Positions 7,413 to 15,867 of a stretch of DNA of 64,000 bases are shown one piece after another. A program made the position numbers and the translations under genes. Origin of the DNA: Massilia sp. Root418 (lineage in GTDB: Bacteria; Pseudomonadota; Gammaproteobacteria; Burkholderiales; Burkholderiaceae_D). The DNA lies in NCBI RefSeq assembly GCF_001425265.1, contig NZ_LMEC01000020.1, forward strand, positions 768,707 through 832,706. The letters run 5' to 3'. The first letter of the stretch is position 1; each line of letters opens with the position of its first letter. The notes under the pieces are model-generated. The model searched no databases. It was not told the DNA's origin and was given only the letters and a program-made list of their open reading frames with translations.

Positions 7413-8855
7413 TTACTTGGCCGCATTGACGATGGCGCCGCTCACGTCCGGGTAGGCTTGCGCGCCGGTGCTGCGGTCGAACAGGCCGGACTGGTGGTTG
7501 GCCGTGTAGCCGTTGTCCCAGTACATGGGCACCACGCCGCGCACATAGGCGGCATGCGTGATGTACTGGTCCCAGTACTTGCGGTAGGTGCCGGCCGGAT
7601 CGTATTCGCTGCGCAGGATCGCCGCGTATTCGCCCAGTATCACCGGCACGCCCTTGTCGATGAAGGCGGTCTTCATTTTCTGGAACTGGCCGTCGGTGTA
7701 GGACTCGTTGGCCCAGCCGGACGGATTGGCGGCCTGGCCCCACTTCCAGTTGCTGCTGTTGCTATCCTGCGCAAAGTCGAACGGGTCGTAGTAGTGCACT
7801 TCCATGGTCAGGCGGTTGGCTACCCAGTCGCTCGGCATGGCGGCATTGCAGCTGATCGCGTTCTCGATGTTGGTGTTGTAGGCCTGTACCACCAGGTGGC
7901 GGTTGGCGTTGTTGCCGCCTGTGCCGCGTACGGCAGTGATGAAGGCCTGGTTGAAGCCCTTCTGCACCGAGCAGTATTCGGCCGTGGGCGGATTGTAGTT
8001 CCCGTCCACCATCACCTCGTTGGTGCCGGCGAACAGCAGGGTATCGTCGTGGTTCTTGAAGTTGTTGGCGATCTGGGTCCAGAACTTGGTCAGCCTGGCG
8101 TTGGCCACGCCCTGCTGGGCGTAGGTCGGCTGCATCCAGCCGCCGTCCCAGTGGATGTTGATCATGGCGACCAGTCCGGCGTTGTGCGCGTAGTTAACCA
8201 CCTCGGTGACGCGGTCCATCCATTGCGGGCTGATGTTGTCGTTGGCGTCCGCGTACTGCTTCCACGAGACCGGGATGCGCACGCTCTTGAAGCCGGCGGC
8301 CTTCACGCCGTCGAACAGCGCCTGGCTGGCCTTGGGATTGCCCCAGGACGTTTCGTTGAAATTGGTGCTGCCCCATACGTAGGCATTGCCGGTCGCTTCC
8401 AGCGAATTGCCCAGGTTCCAGCCGGGCGACATCTGGCCGGACAGCTGCATGCTGGTCATGTTGCGCATCACGCCCACGCGCACGGCCCTGGCGCCGCCGG
8501 AATTGTAGCTGCCGCTGCCGGTGCTGAACTTGACCCAGTACCAGTACACGGTGCCCGGCGCCGCAGTGTTGTCGGTGTAGCTGGAAGCAGTCTTGCCGAG
8601 GACCGCCACGCGGCTGCGGCCGTTGGGGTCCATATCGGTGTCGCGGTACACCTGCAGGCCGCTCACGGCGCCGCTGACGGTCCAGTTCAACTGGACGCCG
8701 GCGCCGTCGCCGGCTGCCGTCAGGCACACGGTGGCGCCCCCGCCCGAGCCGCAGTTCTGCGCCTGCGCGAACGGTGCCGCGCACACGGCCAGGGTGAGCA
8801 TCGCTTGCGACAACATCGATTTCGGCAAGACTGATTTCGGCAACACTGATTTCAT
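7413..8855 (-). CDS. Secreted GH5 endo-beta-glucanase with N-terminal FN3-like domain
   Basis: 480 residues. The ATG at 8855 is chosen over the GTG at 8864 because AAAGGTGG lies about 7 nt upstream. A signal peptide runs to about AQA-QNC. A fibronectin III-like domain follows (about 40-130, with GLQVYRDTDMDP). The GH5 barrel starts at SPGWNLGNSLEATG, with SVRIPVSW, the acid/base in LLFAGTNEVMV (Glu 280) and the nucleophile in VILGEYAA (Glu 409). The ET-WGNP pattern early in the barrel suggests subfamily 4, which contains xyloglucan- and glucan-active endoglucanases; subfamily is inference. A repeated KSVLPKS in the leader comes from a short DNA duplication. First gene of the GH5-GH3-antiporter run; divergent from GH42 across a motif-rich promoter region. 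Confidence 0.9.
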   Translation of the reverse strand: MKSVLPKSVLPKSMLSQAMLTLAVCAAPFAQAQNCGSGGGATVCLTAAGDGAGVQLNWTVSGAVSGLQVYRDTDMDPNGRSRVAVLGKTASSYTDNTAAPGTVYWYWVKFSTGSGSYNSGGARAVRVGVMRNMTSMQLSGQMSPGWNLGNSLEATGNAYVWGSTNFNETSWGNPKASQALFDGVKAAGFKSVRIPVSWKQYADANDNISPQWMDRVTEVVNYAHNAGLVAMINIHWDGGWMQPTYAQQGVANARLTKFWTQIANNFKNHDDTLLFAGTNEVMVDGNYNPPTAEYCSVQKGFNQAFITAVRGTGGNNANRHLVVQAYNTNIENAISCNAAMPSDWVANRLTMEVHYYDPFDFAQDSNSSNWKWGQAANPSGWANESYTDGQFQKMKTAFIDKGVPVILGEYAAILRSEYDPAGTYRKYWDQYITHAAYVRGVVPMYWDNGYTANHQSGLFDRSTGAQAYPDVSGAIVNAAK

Positions 8856-8955
8856 CGTTTCCACCTTTCTGCGAGGTTGGGGGCCCGGCCCGGTGTCTCC
8901 TCCGGGCTCGTGCGGCTAGTGTTCCAACGTATTGTGGAAGCAGCGCCGGGGCGCC

Positions 8956-9066
8956 GCAATTGCAAAATTCGTCAAGCAAGAATATGAAATTGCGCAGGTG
9001 CGCGGACAGGCCGCCGGCCGCCTGCGCACAAATCATTCTGCGTTCCGGTCAATTTCGCAATTGCGC
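8956..9066. promoter_or_regulatory. Operator-like elements in the GH5/GH42 divergent promoter region
   Basis: GCAATTGC occurs at 8956-8963 followed by AAAATTCGTCAA, and again at 9057-9064, where the opposite strand continues GAAATTGACC. The two copies therefore point at each other. A related GAAATTGCGCA lies at 8986-8996. The same extended motif appears upstream of other glycoside hydrolase genes (14283, 40290, 46337). I infer a shared repressor or activator site; the protein that binds it is not known. Confidence 0.5.
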
Positions 9067-9122
9067 GGCCCCGCGGCGCCCGCCCACAATAGGACGCTAT
9101 TCAGACTCCCGAAAGAACATCC

Positions 9123-11258
9123 ATGCTGAAACGAACCGTACTCTCGTACGCCCTGTCGTACGCGCTCGCGGCCGCGCTGCACGCGCCCGCGAACGCGCAG
9201 GCGGCGCCCGCCGCGCCGCCCGAATTCCCCACCGTCCTGTATGGTGCGGCCTACTACCACGAATACATGCCCTACGAGCGGCTGGAAAAGGACGTGGCCA
9301 TGATGAAGGCCGCAGGCTTCAACGTGGTGCGCCTGGGAGAGTCGACCTGGAGCTTGTGGGAACCCGAGGACGGCCGCTTCGAATACGCCTGGATGGACCG
9401 CGTGATCGACGCCATGGGCAAGGCGGGCATCAAGGTCATCATGGGCACCCCGACCTACTCCATTCCCGCCTGGATGGCCAGGCAGAACCCGGAAATCCTG
9501 GCGCAGAAATTCAACGGCGCGAAGAACAGCTACGGCATGCGCCAGAACATGAACACCGACGCGCCGGCCTACCGCTTCTACGCCGAACGCCTGATCCGCA
9601 AGATCGCCGCCCGCTACAAGGACCATCCCAACGTGATCGGCTGGCAGGTGGACAACGAAACCGGCACCTACGGCGCCGCCAACGACGACGTCTTCCTGCG
9701 CTTCCAGCACTACCTGGAGAAGAAGTTCGGCACGCCGGAAAACCTGAGCAAGGCCTGGTTCCTGAACTACTGGGGCCAGAACCTGCACAGCTGGGTGGAC
9801 CTGCCGCGTCCGGACGGCGCCCAGAGCACCGGCTACAAGCTGGAATGGTCGCGCTGGGGCCAGATGCGGGTGACCGACTTCCTGAGCTGGCAGGCGGCGC
9901 TGATCCGCGAATGCGCCTCGCCGCGCCAGTTCGTCACGCACGACTTCGCCGGCTCCATGCACGGCGACGTCAACGAGGTGGCAGTCTCCCGCGCGCTCGA
10001 CATGCCTGCCGTGAACGTGTACCACTGGGGCCAGCGCGAGTACTACAACGGCGCCGCGCAAACGCTGGACGCGGACTTCACGCGCTCGCTCAAGCGCGGC
10101 AATTTCCTGGTCACCGAAACCAACGCGCAGAGCACGGACTGGAGTTCCTCGTTCCAGTACCCGCCCTACGACGGCCAGTTCCGCCAGGACGTCTACACCC
10201 ACCTCGCCAACGGCGCCAACATGGTGGAGTATTGGCACTGGTCCTCGATCCACGCCAACCAGGAAACCTACTGGAAAGGCGTGCTCTCGCACGACCTGGA
10301 GCCGAACCGCGCCTATGCTGAAATGAGCCGCACCGGCCGCGAGCTGCAAAAGATCGGTCCGCACCTTGTGAACCTGAAGCTCCGCAACGACGTGGCCATC
10401 CTGTGGAGCCGCGACTCGCTCAACGCCATCAACGACATGCCCTTCGCGAAAGAGTCGCAATGGGGCGGCACCGGCGTGAAGGCGGACTACGGTTCGCAAG
10501 TGCGCCAGATCCACCGCCAGCTGTACGACATGAACGTGGGCACCGACTTCGTGTTCGACGACACGCAGGACTTCTCGTCCTACAAGATGCTGGTGGTGCC
10601 TTCGCTGTACGTGGCCGACGACGCGCTGCTGAAGCGCATTTCCGAGTACGCGCGCAAAGGCGGCCATGTCGTCATGACCTTCAAGAGCGGCTTTGCCAAC
10701 GAAAACGCGGCCGTGCGCTGGACCATGGCGCCTGGCCCGCTGCGCGAGGCGCTCGGCTTCCACTACCAGGAATTCTCCAATCTGGCGCAGCCGCTGGCCT
10801 TGAAGGGCGATCCATTCCAGGCCGGCGCGGAGAACAAGGTGCAGCACTGGGCCGAATTCCTGGAGCTGGACACGGCCAAGGCGCTGGCCTGGTACGACCA
10901 TTCCTTCTTCGGCCGCTGGCCCGCCATCACGTCCAACCAGTTCGGCGCGGGCAAGGTGGTGTACGAGGGCACCTACCTGTCGGACAAGCTGCAAAAGGCA
11001 GTGCTGCAATCGTCGCTGCAGGAGCTGGGCTTGACGGGACCGGAGCAGCAGTTGCCTGCCAGCGTGAAGACGCGCAGCGGCACCAATGGCTTCAAGCGCG
11101 CCGTGCACTACTACTTCAACTACTCCGGTTCGGAAGTGAGCTTCAGCTACCAGCGCAAACCGGGCACCGAACTGCTCAAGGGCCAGCGCGTGGCTGCGGG
11201 CGGGACGCTGACGCTGGCGCCGTGGGACGTGGCCATCGTGGAAGAAGACGGCAAGTAA
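9123..11258 (+). CDS. Secreted GH42 beta-galactosidase
   Basis: 711 residues with a signal peptide (first about 25 residues, ending ANAQA). The GH42 barrel starts TVLYGAAYYHEYMPYERLEKD. Acid/base is Glu 179 in WQVDNETGTYG; nucleophile is Glu 332 in FLVTETNAQS. The trimerisation-type domain follows (about 390-620) and then a small C-terminal beta domain. Length is normal for GH42 (about 650-700) plus signal peptide. Export to the periplasm or outside is notable, since many GH42 enzymes are cytoplasmic. It would remove terminal galactose from oligosaccharides such as galactosylated xyloglucan or galactan. It is transcribed divergently from GH5, and its stop directly abuts the stop of the convergent esterase gene. 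Confidence 0.9.
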   Translation: MLKRTVLSYALSYALAAALHAPANAQAAPAAPPEFPTVLYGAAYYHEYMPYERLEKDVAMMKAAGFNVVRLGESTWSLWEPEDGRFEYAWMDRVIDAMGKAGIKVIMGTPTYSIPAWMARQNPEILAQKFNGAKNSYGMRQNMNTDAPAYRFYAERLIRKIAARYKDHPNVIGWQVDNETGTYGAANDDVFLRFQHYLEKKFGTPENLSKAWFLNYWGQNLHSWVDLPRPDGAQSTGYKLEWSRWGQMRVTDFLSWQAALIRECASPRQFVTHDFAGSMHGDVNEVAVSRALDMPAVNVYHWGQREYYNGAAQTLDADFTRSLKRGNFLVTETNAQSTDWSSSFQYPPYDGQFRQDVYTHLANGANMVEYWHWSSIHANQETYWKGVLSHDLEPNRAYAEMSRTGRELQKIGPHLVNLKLRNDVAILWSRDSLNAINDMPFAKESQWGGTGVKADYGSQVRQIHRQLYDMNVGTDFVFDDTQDFSSYKMLVVPSLYVADDALLKRISEYARKGGHVVMTFKSGFANENAAVRWTMAPGPLREALGFHYQEFSNLAQPLALKGDPFQAGAENKVQHWAEFLELDTAKALAWYDHSFFGRWPAITSNQFGAGKVVYEGTYLSDKLQKAVLQSSLQELGLTGPEQQLPASVKTRSGTNGFKRAVHYYFNYSGSEVSFSYQRKPGTELLKGQRVAAGGTLTLAPWDVAIVEEDGK

Positions 11259-14234
11259 TCACGCCGGCGGGCGGAAGACGCGCTGGGCGAAGTGGTACAG
11301 GTTTTCCGCCCAGCTGTCGCGGTCGTGGCCGTAGCCGTCCACGTTCCACACATGGTTAACGCCCTGCTGTTTCAGGTAGCGGTGCACGCCCTGCGACACG
11401 AACATCAGCCCATCCTTGTTACCGCATGACAGGTAAAGCAGCGCCAGCTGCTTGCGGGCCTGCTCCGGGTCGGGAAGCAGCTGCGAACCAGCACGCGTAT
11501 TGGGCGCCGATGAGAAGCCCGCCACCCAGGCAAAGGTGTCCAGGTGCCCCAGGCCGAAGTTGAGCGCCTGCCCGCCGCCCATGGACAGGCCGGCGATGGC
11601 GCGCTGCCTGCGGTCGGCCAGGGTCGGATAACGGCTGTCGATGGCCGGGATCAGGGCCACCAGCAGCTCGCCTTCGAATTTCGCGAAGCCCTCCGCATGC
11701 TCCGGCGTGAAGGTGCGCTCGGCGGGCGGAACCCGGTCGTCCGCCAGGGCGCGCCCGTTGGGCATGACCACGATCATGGGCGCAGCCTTGCCGGCCGCGA
11801 TCAGCCCGTCCAGCACTGCCTGGGCGCGCACATAGGCGCGCCATTCATCCTGGTTGCCGCCGATGCCGTGCAGCAGATACAGCACCGGGTAGCGGCGCTC
11901 GGCGCTATAGCCCGGCGGCAGGTAGACGCTGGCCTTGCGGCGCGTGCCGGTCACGGGCGAATCGTAGCTGAACTCCTCCACCCTGCCCTGCGGCGCGCCT
12001 GCCTGCGGATCCGCGAAGCCGGCGGGCGGCGCGGGGAAGGCGCGCACGTCGTCCGGGGCGAGCACCACGGATTGATTGGGAACGCGGCCTTGGGGTTCAG
12101 GCGCAGCGGCAATGGCGGCAACCGGGCCGGCGGCCAGCAGGCGCTCGATGTCGGGCCGCATTGCGGCGGCCAGGATGCGGTAGCCCTGCTCGGACAGGTG
12201 CAGGAAGTCCGGCTGCAGTTCGGCCGACAGCGCACCGCCGGCGCCGATGAAGCGCGCGCCGTAGGTGTGGAAGAATACCGCCTTGCCGTCGTCCAGGTTT
12301 TTTACCATCTGGTTGAGTTCATTGACGCTGCGGCGCTCCGGCGCATCGGCCTGGGCGCCCTCCGGCAGCACCGCGTTCAGCAGGATGCGCGCGTCCGGAT
12401 ACTGCTTGCGCAAGGCCGCCACCACGGCCTGGATGCCACCGAATACCTGTTCCGGCTTCTCACCGCACAGATTGATGTTGTTCACCCCTATCATGAGCAC
12501 CACCAGCTTGGGCTTGAGCGCGGCGATGGCGGGGTTCTGCAGGCGCCACAGCACGTTGCCGGTGTGGTCGCCGCCGATGCCGAAATTGGCCGCTTTCAGG
12601 TGGCCGAAGTTCGCGTCCCACAGCGGTTTCGGCCACATTTCCGTGAGCGAGTCGCCGACGAACATCACGCCCACACCGCCCTGCGCGGCGCGCGCGGCCT
12701 GGCCTTCATGCATCTGGCGCCAGCGCTCCCTGGTCATCCACGGATAATCCACGGCGCGCGGCGCAATCATGGTGGCGCACGCGGCGGGCTGCCGCAGCTC
12801 GCTTTCGGGCGCGCTCCCGGCCACGTTTCCGGCCACGTGGCCGGCCACATTCCCGGCCACATTCCCGGCCACATTCCCGGCCACATTCCCGGCATCCTGC
12901 GGCAGCAGCTTTTGCAGCACCGGCTCCAGCTTGCCGGCCCAGATGCCGTAGCCCTTCTCGGACAGGTGCAGCAAGTCCGGCATGACGTCGCGCGGCAGTG
13001 TGCCGTCCGGATTCAGGAAGGCGGCGTTGATGTCGGCGAAGAAGACCTTGCGGCCGTCGGCGAAGCCGGCGATGATCTCGTTCACGCGCGCGTTGAGCCG
13101 GCGCAGGGAGCCCGATGGCTGTTCCTCGCGCGGGAACACGGCCAGCAGCAGCACCTTGGTGTCCGGCAGGCGGCGCCGCAGTTCGTCCAGGATGGCTTTC
13201 ACGCCGGCCGCGGTGGCCTTCGGATCGTCCTGCCGGTCGCCGGTGTTGTTGGTGCCTATCATCAGGACCGCCACCTTGGGCGCAATGCCGTCCACTTCGC
13301 CATGCTGAAGGCGCCACAGCACGTTTTCCGTGTGGTCGCCGCCGAAGCCCAGGCCGACCGCATTGTACTTCTCGTAGTAGCGCTTCCACACGGGCAGGCC
13401 GGCCTTTTCCCAGCCCTCGGTAATGGAATCGCCAATGAAGAGGAGCTGCGGATCCTTGCCCGCCTCCTTCATCCTGCGGATGTTCTCCAGCTTCTGCTCG
13501 TGGCGCGGCACCCAGCTGCCGAGTGCCCAGGCGTGGCCCAGCGGTGCCGGCGTGACGGCTTCGGTGCGGTAGTCCGGGCACTGCGCATTCGGCTTGCCGT
13601 TGCTCACCAGCTTGATGTTGGCCACCGCCACCCTGCCGTTGCCGTTGCCGTCGAGCGCGAACGGCACCGCCACCTTGCTGAAGTCATCCTCGGCGCGGGC
13701 GAAGCAGGCCAGCGGGAACGAGAGATGCTGCCAGCCCTTGCCCTGCAGCGCGCGGGCCGGGAGAATGTAAGGCACTTTGCGGTTGCACTCCGGCCCGCAG
13801 CGCATGGTGAAGTAGATGCCGCCCTGCGCCAGCTCCAGCACGTTGATGTCGAATTCCAGCGTTCCTTTGGCCGTGTAGTTGCGCAGGTCCAGCGGCGCGC
13901 CGCCGTCCAGCCGCAGGCCCGCAAACCAGGCGTCTTTCCACTCCAGCGTCAGCGCACCGCGCCTGCCGTCAACCTGGCCAGCGCGCGCCGCCACCATGCC
14001 GTTGGGCGCGTACGAATCGGCCGGCTTGGACAAGGTAACGGTCTCGCCCCGCAGCACCTGCTCGGGGCTCTCGAAGCCCGCCACGGTCACTTGCCACGAC
14101 GGCAGCGGCGCGCCGCTGTGCAGGACGATCTCCCGCGCACTGGCGCCGTGCGCGCACAGCGCCGAAGCCGACAAGCCGGCCAGCAGCAGCGCCTTGCTGC
14201 ACACCGCCGCGAAAAAACTGGTTTCCTGGTTCAT
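11259..14234 (-). CDS. Secreted tri-modular protein: beta-sandwich domain, two SGNH hydrolases and a C-terminal esterase
   Basis: 991 residues in one intact frame. Signal peptide about 1-33. A beta-rich domain at about 36-215 recalls carbohydrate-binding or ExoP-C-like sandwiches. SGNH domain 1 (about 245-445) has GDS at Ser 270, GGDHTENVLWRL, GTNN and DLLH (Asp 420, His 423). A Gly-Asn-Val-Ala repeat linker (about 448-473) is followed by SGNH domain 2 (about 495-700) with Ser 529, GGDHTGNVLWRL, GVNN and DFLH (Asp 676, His 679). The C-terminal alpha/beta hydrolase (about 755-990) resembles esterase D/feruloyl esterases, with YLLHGIGGN, AGLSMGGG (Ser 884) and GYGHD (His 970). It would remove acetyl and possibly aromatic esters from plant polysaccharides, making them accessible to the GH enzymes. 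Substrates are inferred from the families. Confidence 0.85.
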   Translation of the reverse strand: MNQETSFFAAVCSKALLLAGLSASALCAHGASAREIVLHSGAPLPSWQVTVAGFESPEQVLRGETVTLSKPADSYAPNGMVAARAGQVDGRRGALTLEWKDAWFAGLRLDGGAPLDLRNYTAKGTLEFDINVLELAQGGIYFTMRCGPECNRKVPYILPARALQGKGWQHLSFPLACFARAEDDFSKVAVPFALDGNGNGRVAVANIKLVSNGKPNAQCPDYRTEAVTPAPLGHAWALGSWVPRHEQKLENIRRMKEAGKDPQLLFIGDSITEGWEKAGLPVWKRYYEKYNAVGLGFGGDHTENVLWRLQHGEVDGIAPKVAVLMIGTNNTGDRQDDPKATAAGVKAILDELRRRLPDTKVLLLAVFPREEQPSGSLRRLNARVNEIIAGFADGRKVFFADINAAFLNPDGTLPRDVMPDLLHLSEKGYGIWAGKLEPVLQKLLPQDAGNVAGNVAGNVAGNVAGHVAGNVAGSAPESELRQPAACATMIAPRAVDYPWMTRERWRQMHEGQAARAAQGGVGVMFVGDSLTEMWPKPLWDANFGHLKAANFGIGGDHTGNVLWRLQNPAIAALKPKLVVLMIGVNNINLCGEKPEQVFGGIQAVVAALRKQYPDARILLNAVLPEGAQADAPERRSVNELNQMVKNLDDGKAVFFHTYGARFIGAGGALSAELQPDFLHLSEQGYRILAAAMRPDIERLLAAGPVAAIAAAPEPQGRVPNQSVVLAPDDVRAFPAPPAGFADPQAGAPQGRVEEFSYDSPVTGTRRKASVYLPPGYSAERRYPVLYLLHGIGGNQDEWRAYVRAQAVLDGLIAAGKAAPMIVVMPNGRALADDRVPPAERTFTPEHAEGFAKFEGELLVALIPAIDSRYPTLADRRQRAIAGLSMGGGQALNFGLGHLDTFAWVAGFSSAPNTRAGSQLLPDPEQARKQLALLYLSCGNKDGLMFVSQGVHRYLKQQGVNHVWNVDGYGHDRDSWAENLYHFAQRVFRPPA
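12817..12888 (-). repeat. 12-bp in-frame tandem repeat encoding the linker
   Basis: Six units of CCGGCCACATTC (plus a partial) start at 12817, 12829, 12841, 12853, 12865 and 12877; the last four are identical. Translated on the minus strand they give the Ala-Gly-Asn-Val linker between the two SGNH domains. The unit length keeps the frame, so copy number can change linker length without breaking the gene. Confidence 0.95.
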
Positions 14235-14282
14235 AAAAACTCAGCTTAAAACCAACGATTATGCAAGCGCTGCACAAGCGGG

Positions 14283-14296
14283 GCAATTGCAAAAAT
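14283..14296. promoter_or_regulatory. GCAATTGC operator-like element upstream of the tri-modular esterase
   Basis: GCAATTGCAAAAAT, followed by CACC, lies about 50 bp upstream of the start codon at 14234. It matches the motif found at the GH5/GH42 and GH74/GH13 promoter regions. It partly overlaps the T-tract of the preceding terminator. Confidence 0.45.
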
Positions 14297-14330
14297 CACC
14301 AACTGCGGAAACGATATTCCGCAGTTGGTG
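14291..14330 (-). terminator. Intrinsic terminator after the epoxide-hydrolase-like gene
   Basis: A perfect 14-bp inverted repeat CACCAACTGCGGAA/TTCCGCAGTTGGTG (14297-14310 and 14317-14330, 6-nt loop) is followed on the minus strand by ATTTTTGC. It lies 33 bp past the stop of the gene at 14364. Directly beyond it is a GCAATTGC element (14283-14290), a likely operator for the downstream esterase gene. Confidence 0.85.
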
Positions 14331-14363
14331 CTGAACGGGCCGCCGGCCAGGGCTGCAGGCCGC

Positions 14364-15380
14364 CTATTTTCCGCTCTTCACCGTGCGCGCAAGGAAATTG
14401 CGCATCAGGGCGCCGATTGCCGCGCTGTCCTCTTCCAGCGCGAAGTGCCCGGTGTCCAGCAAGTGCAGCTCGGCTTTCGGCAGGTCGCGCAGATAAGGAT
14501 GGGCACCCGCTGGCGGGAAGATTTTATCGTTCTTGCCCCACACGATCAGCATCGGCGGCTGGTATTTGCGGAAGTAAGCCTGCCATTCGGGATAGTGGCC
14601 CGGATTGGTGCCGTAGCTGTAGAACAGCTCAAGCTGGATATCCTTGTTGCCGGGGCGGTCCATATAGGCCTGGTCCACGGTCCAGGCATCCGGGCTGACA
14701 CGCTGCACGTCGCGCGCTCCTTCATGGTACTGCCATTTGGTGGCACCCAGCTCGAATAGGGGACGCAGCTTGGCGCCGTTGGCTTCCGATTTGTCGGCCC
14801 AGTAGGTTTTGATCGGCGCCCAGAATTCATTGTCGATGCCTTCGTTGTAGGCATTGCCGTTCTGGACCACGATGGCGCTCACCCGCTCGGGGTGCGCGGC
14901 CGCCAGCCGGAAGCCGACCGGCGCGCCATAGTCCTGGACATACAGCGCATAGCGGGTCACGCCCACCGCTTCGGTGAACTTGTCCACCACGCTGGCCAGG
15001 TTGTCGAAGCTGTAGGTGAACTTGTCCATCGGCGGCATGTCGCTCTGGCCGTAGCCGGGGTAGTCGGGCGCTATCACGTGGTAGCGGTCCGCCAGCAGCG
15101 GGATCAGGTTGCGGAACATCTGCGACGATGTGGGGAAACCATGGAGCAGCAACAGCGTGGGCGCGTTCTTCGGTCCCGCTTCGCGGTAGAAGATGTTGAC
15201 GCCGTCGACCTTGACGGTGCGGTAGCTGACGCTGGCAGTATTGGCGGCATTGGCGGCTGCGGTGGTGGCAGCGGCAGGTGCCGCCGCCGGTGCCGCCGCC
15301 GATGCTGCAAACGCGCCTTGCACCAGCGCGGCGAGGCTGAGGGCTGCAACGGTGCGGCCGAGGATGCGATTGGTGTTCAT
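14364..15380 (-). CDS. Exported alpha/beta hydrolase, epoxide hydrolase/haloalkane dehalogenase type
   Basis: 338 residues from the ATG at 15380, which has AAGGGGAA upstream; a longer frame to 15440 is not needed. A signal peptide (LAALVQGAFA) and an Ala/Pro-rich linker lead to the hydrolase fold. Motifs are LLLHGFPTSS (oxyanion region), DYPGYGQSD, the nucleophile elbow YVQDYGAPVG with Asp where lipases have Ser, and LLDTGHFALEE with the catalytic His. An Asp nucleophile points to epoxide hydrolases or haloalkane dehalogenases. It follows the DsrE gene by 16 bp, so the two are probably co-transcribed. Substrate unknown; periplasmic location inferred from the leader. Confidence 0.82.
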   Translation of the reverse strand: MNTNRILGRTVAALSLAALVQGAFAASAAAPAAAPAAATTAAANAANTASVSYRTVKVDGVNIFYREAGPKNAPTLLLLHGFPTSSQMFRNLIPLLADRYHVIAPDYPGYGQSDMPPMDKFTYSFDNLASVVDKFTEAVGVTRYALYVQDYGAPVGFRLAAAHPERVSAIVVQNGNAYNEGIDNEFWAPIKTYWADKSEANGAKLRPLFELGATKWQYHEGARDVQRVSPDAWTVDQAYMDRPGNKDIQLELFYSYGTNPGHYPEWQAYFRKYQPPMLIVWGKNDKIFPPAGAHPYLRDLPKAELHLLDTGHFALEEDSAAIGALMRNFLARTVKSGK

Positions 15381-15396
15381 GGTATTCCCCTTGCGC

Positions 15397-15768
15397 TTAG
15401 AAGGTGAAGACGGTGTAGCCGTCGGCCGAGATTTGGGCAATGCTGGGCAGGCCCGAGGTGCCTGGCACGCTATTGTCGGTAATCAGGTCGAAGCCCGCTT
15501 TTTCCGCTTCTTCGCGGGTCCCGAACACGTCGGCACAGCCGCAGGAGATGCCCACCACCTTGTCTTCCACCGCTTTGTACAGGGCGTGGATCGGATGGCT
15601 GGCGGCCGCCAGCACGCCGGGCCAGCGGGTGCCGGTGCCCTGGAAGTAGATGCCCACTTCCGTGCCTTTCTGCTTGAAGTCGTACGCCGCTGCCAATCCG
15701 TTGAACATGCGGCCCAAAGCCTCTTCGCCGGCTTTGGGATCGGACAGGATGATGATGGCTGCTTTCAT
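15397..15768 (-). CDS. DsrE family protein
   Basis: 123 residues, starting KAAIIILSDPKAGEEALGRM, with FQGTGTRWPG and GISCGCADVFG. This is the DsrE/DsrF-like fold of small sulfur-relay or redox-associated cytoplasmic proteins. A Cys-Gly-Cys pair lies in the middle where family members often carry a reactive cysteine. The start ATG follows GAGAGGAAC. It heads a two-gene unit with the epoxide-hydrolase-like gene and lies next to a LysR regulator on the same strand. Precise function is unknown. Confidence 0.78.
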   Translation of the reverse strand: MKAAIIILSDPKAGEEALGRMFNGLAAAYDFKQKGTEVGIYFQGTGTRWPGVLAAASHPIHALYKAVEDKVVGISCGCADVFGTREEAEKAGFDLITDNSVPGTSGLPSIAQISADGYTVFTF

Positions 15769-15867
15769 GATGTGTTCCTCTCGATGGTTGGTGAGTCATG
15801 CCGCCGCGTCGTGCAGCGGATGAGGCCATTCTAGGCACCAGGCCAGGCGAGAGAAACGGTGCTGGAA

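Noticed and set aside
11256..11261. GH42 and esterase stops abut with no gap, suspected fusion or assembly error
   Set aside because: Both genes end with normal domains and are convergent; tight packing alone is not evidence of error, though a terminator must lie within coding sequence.
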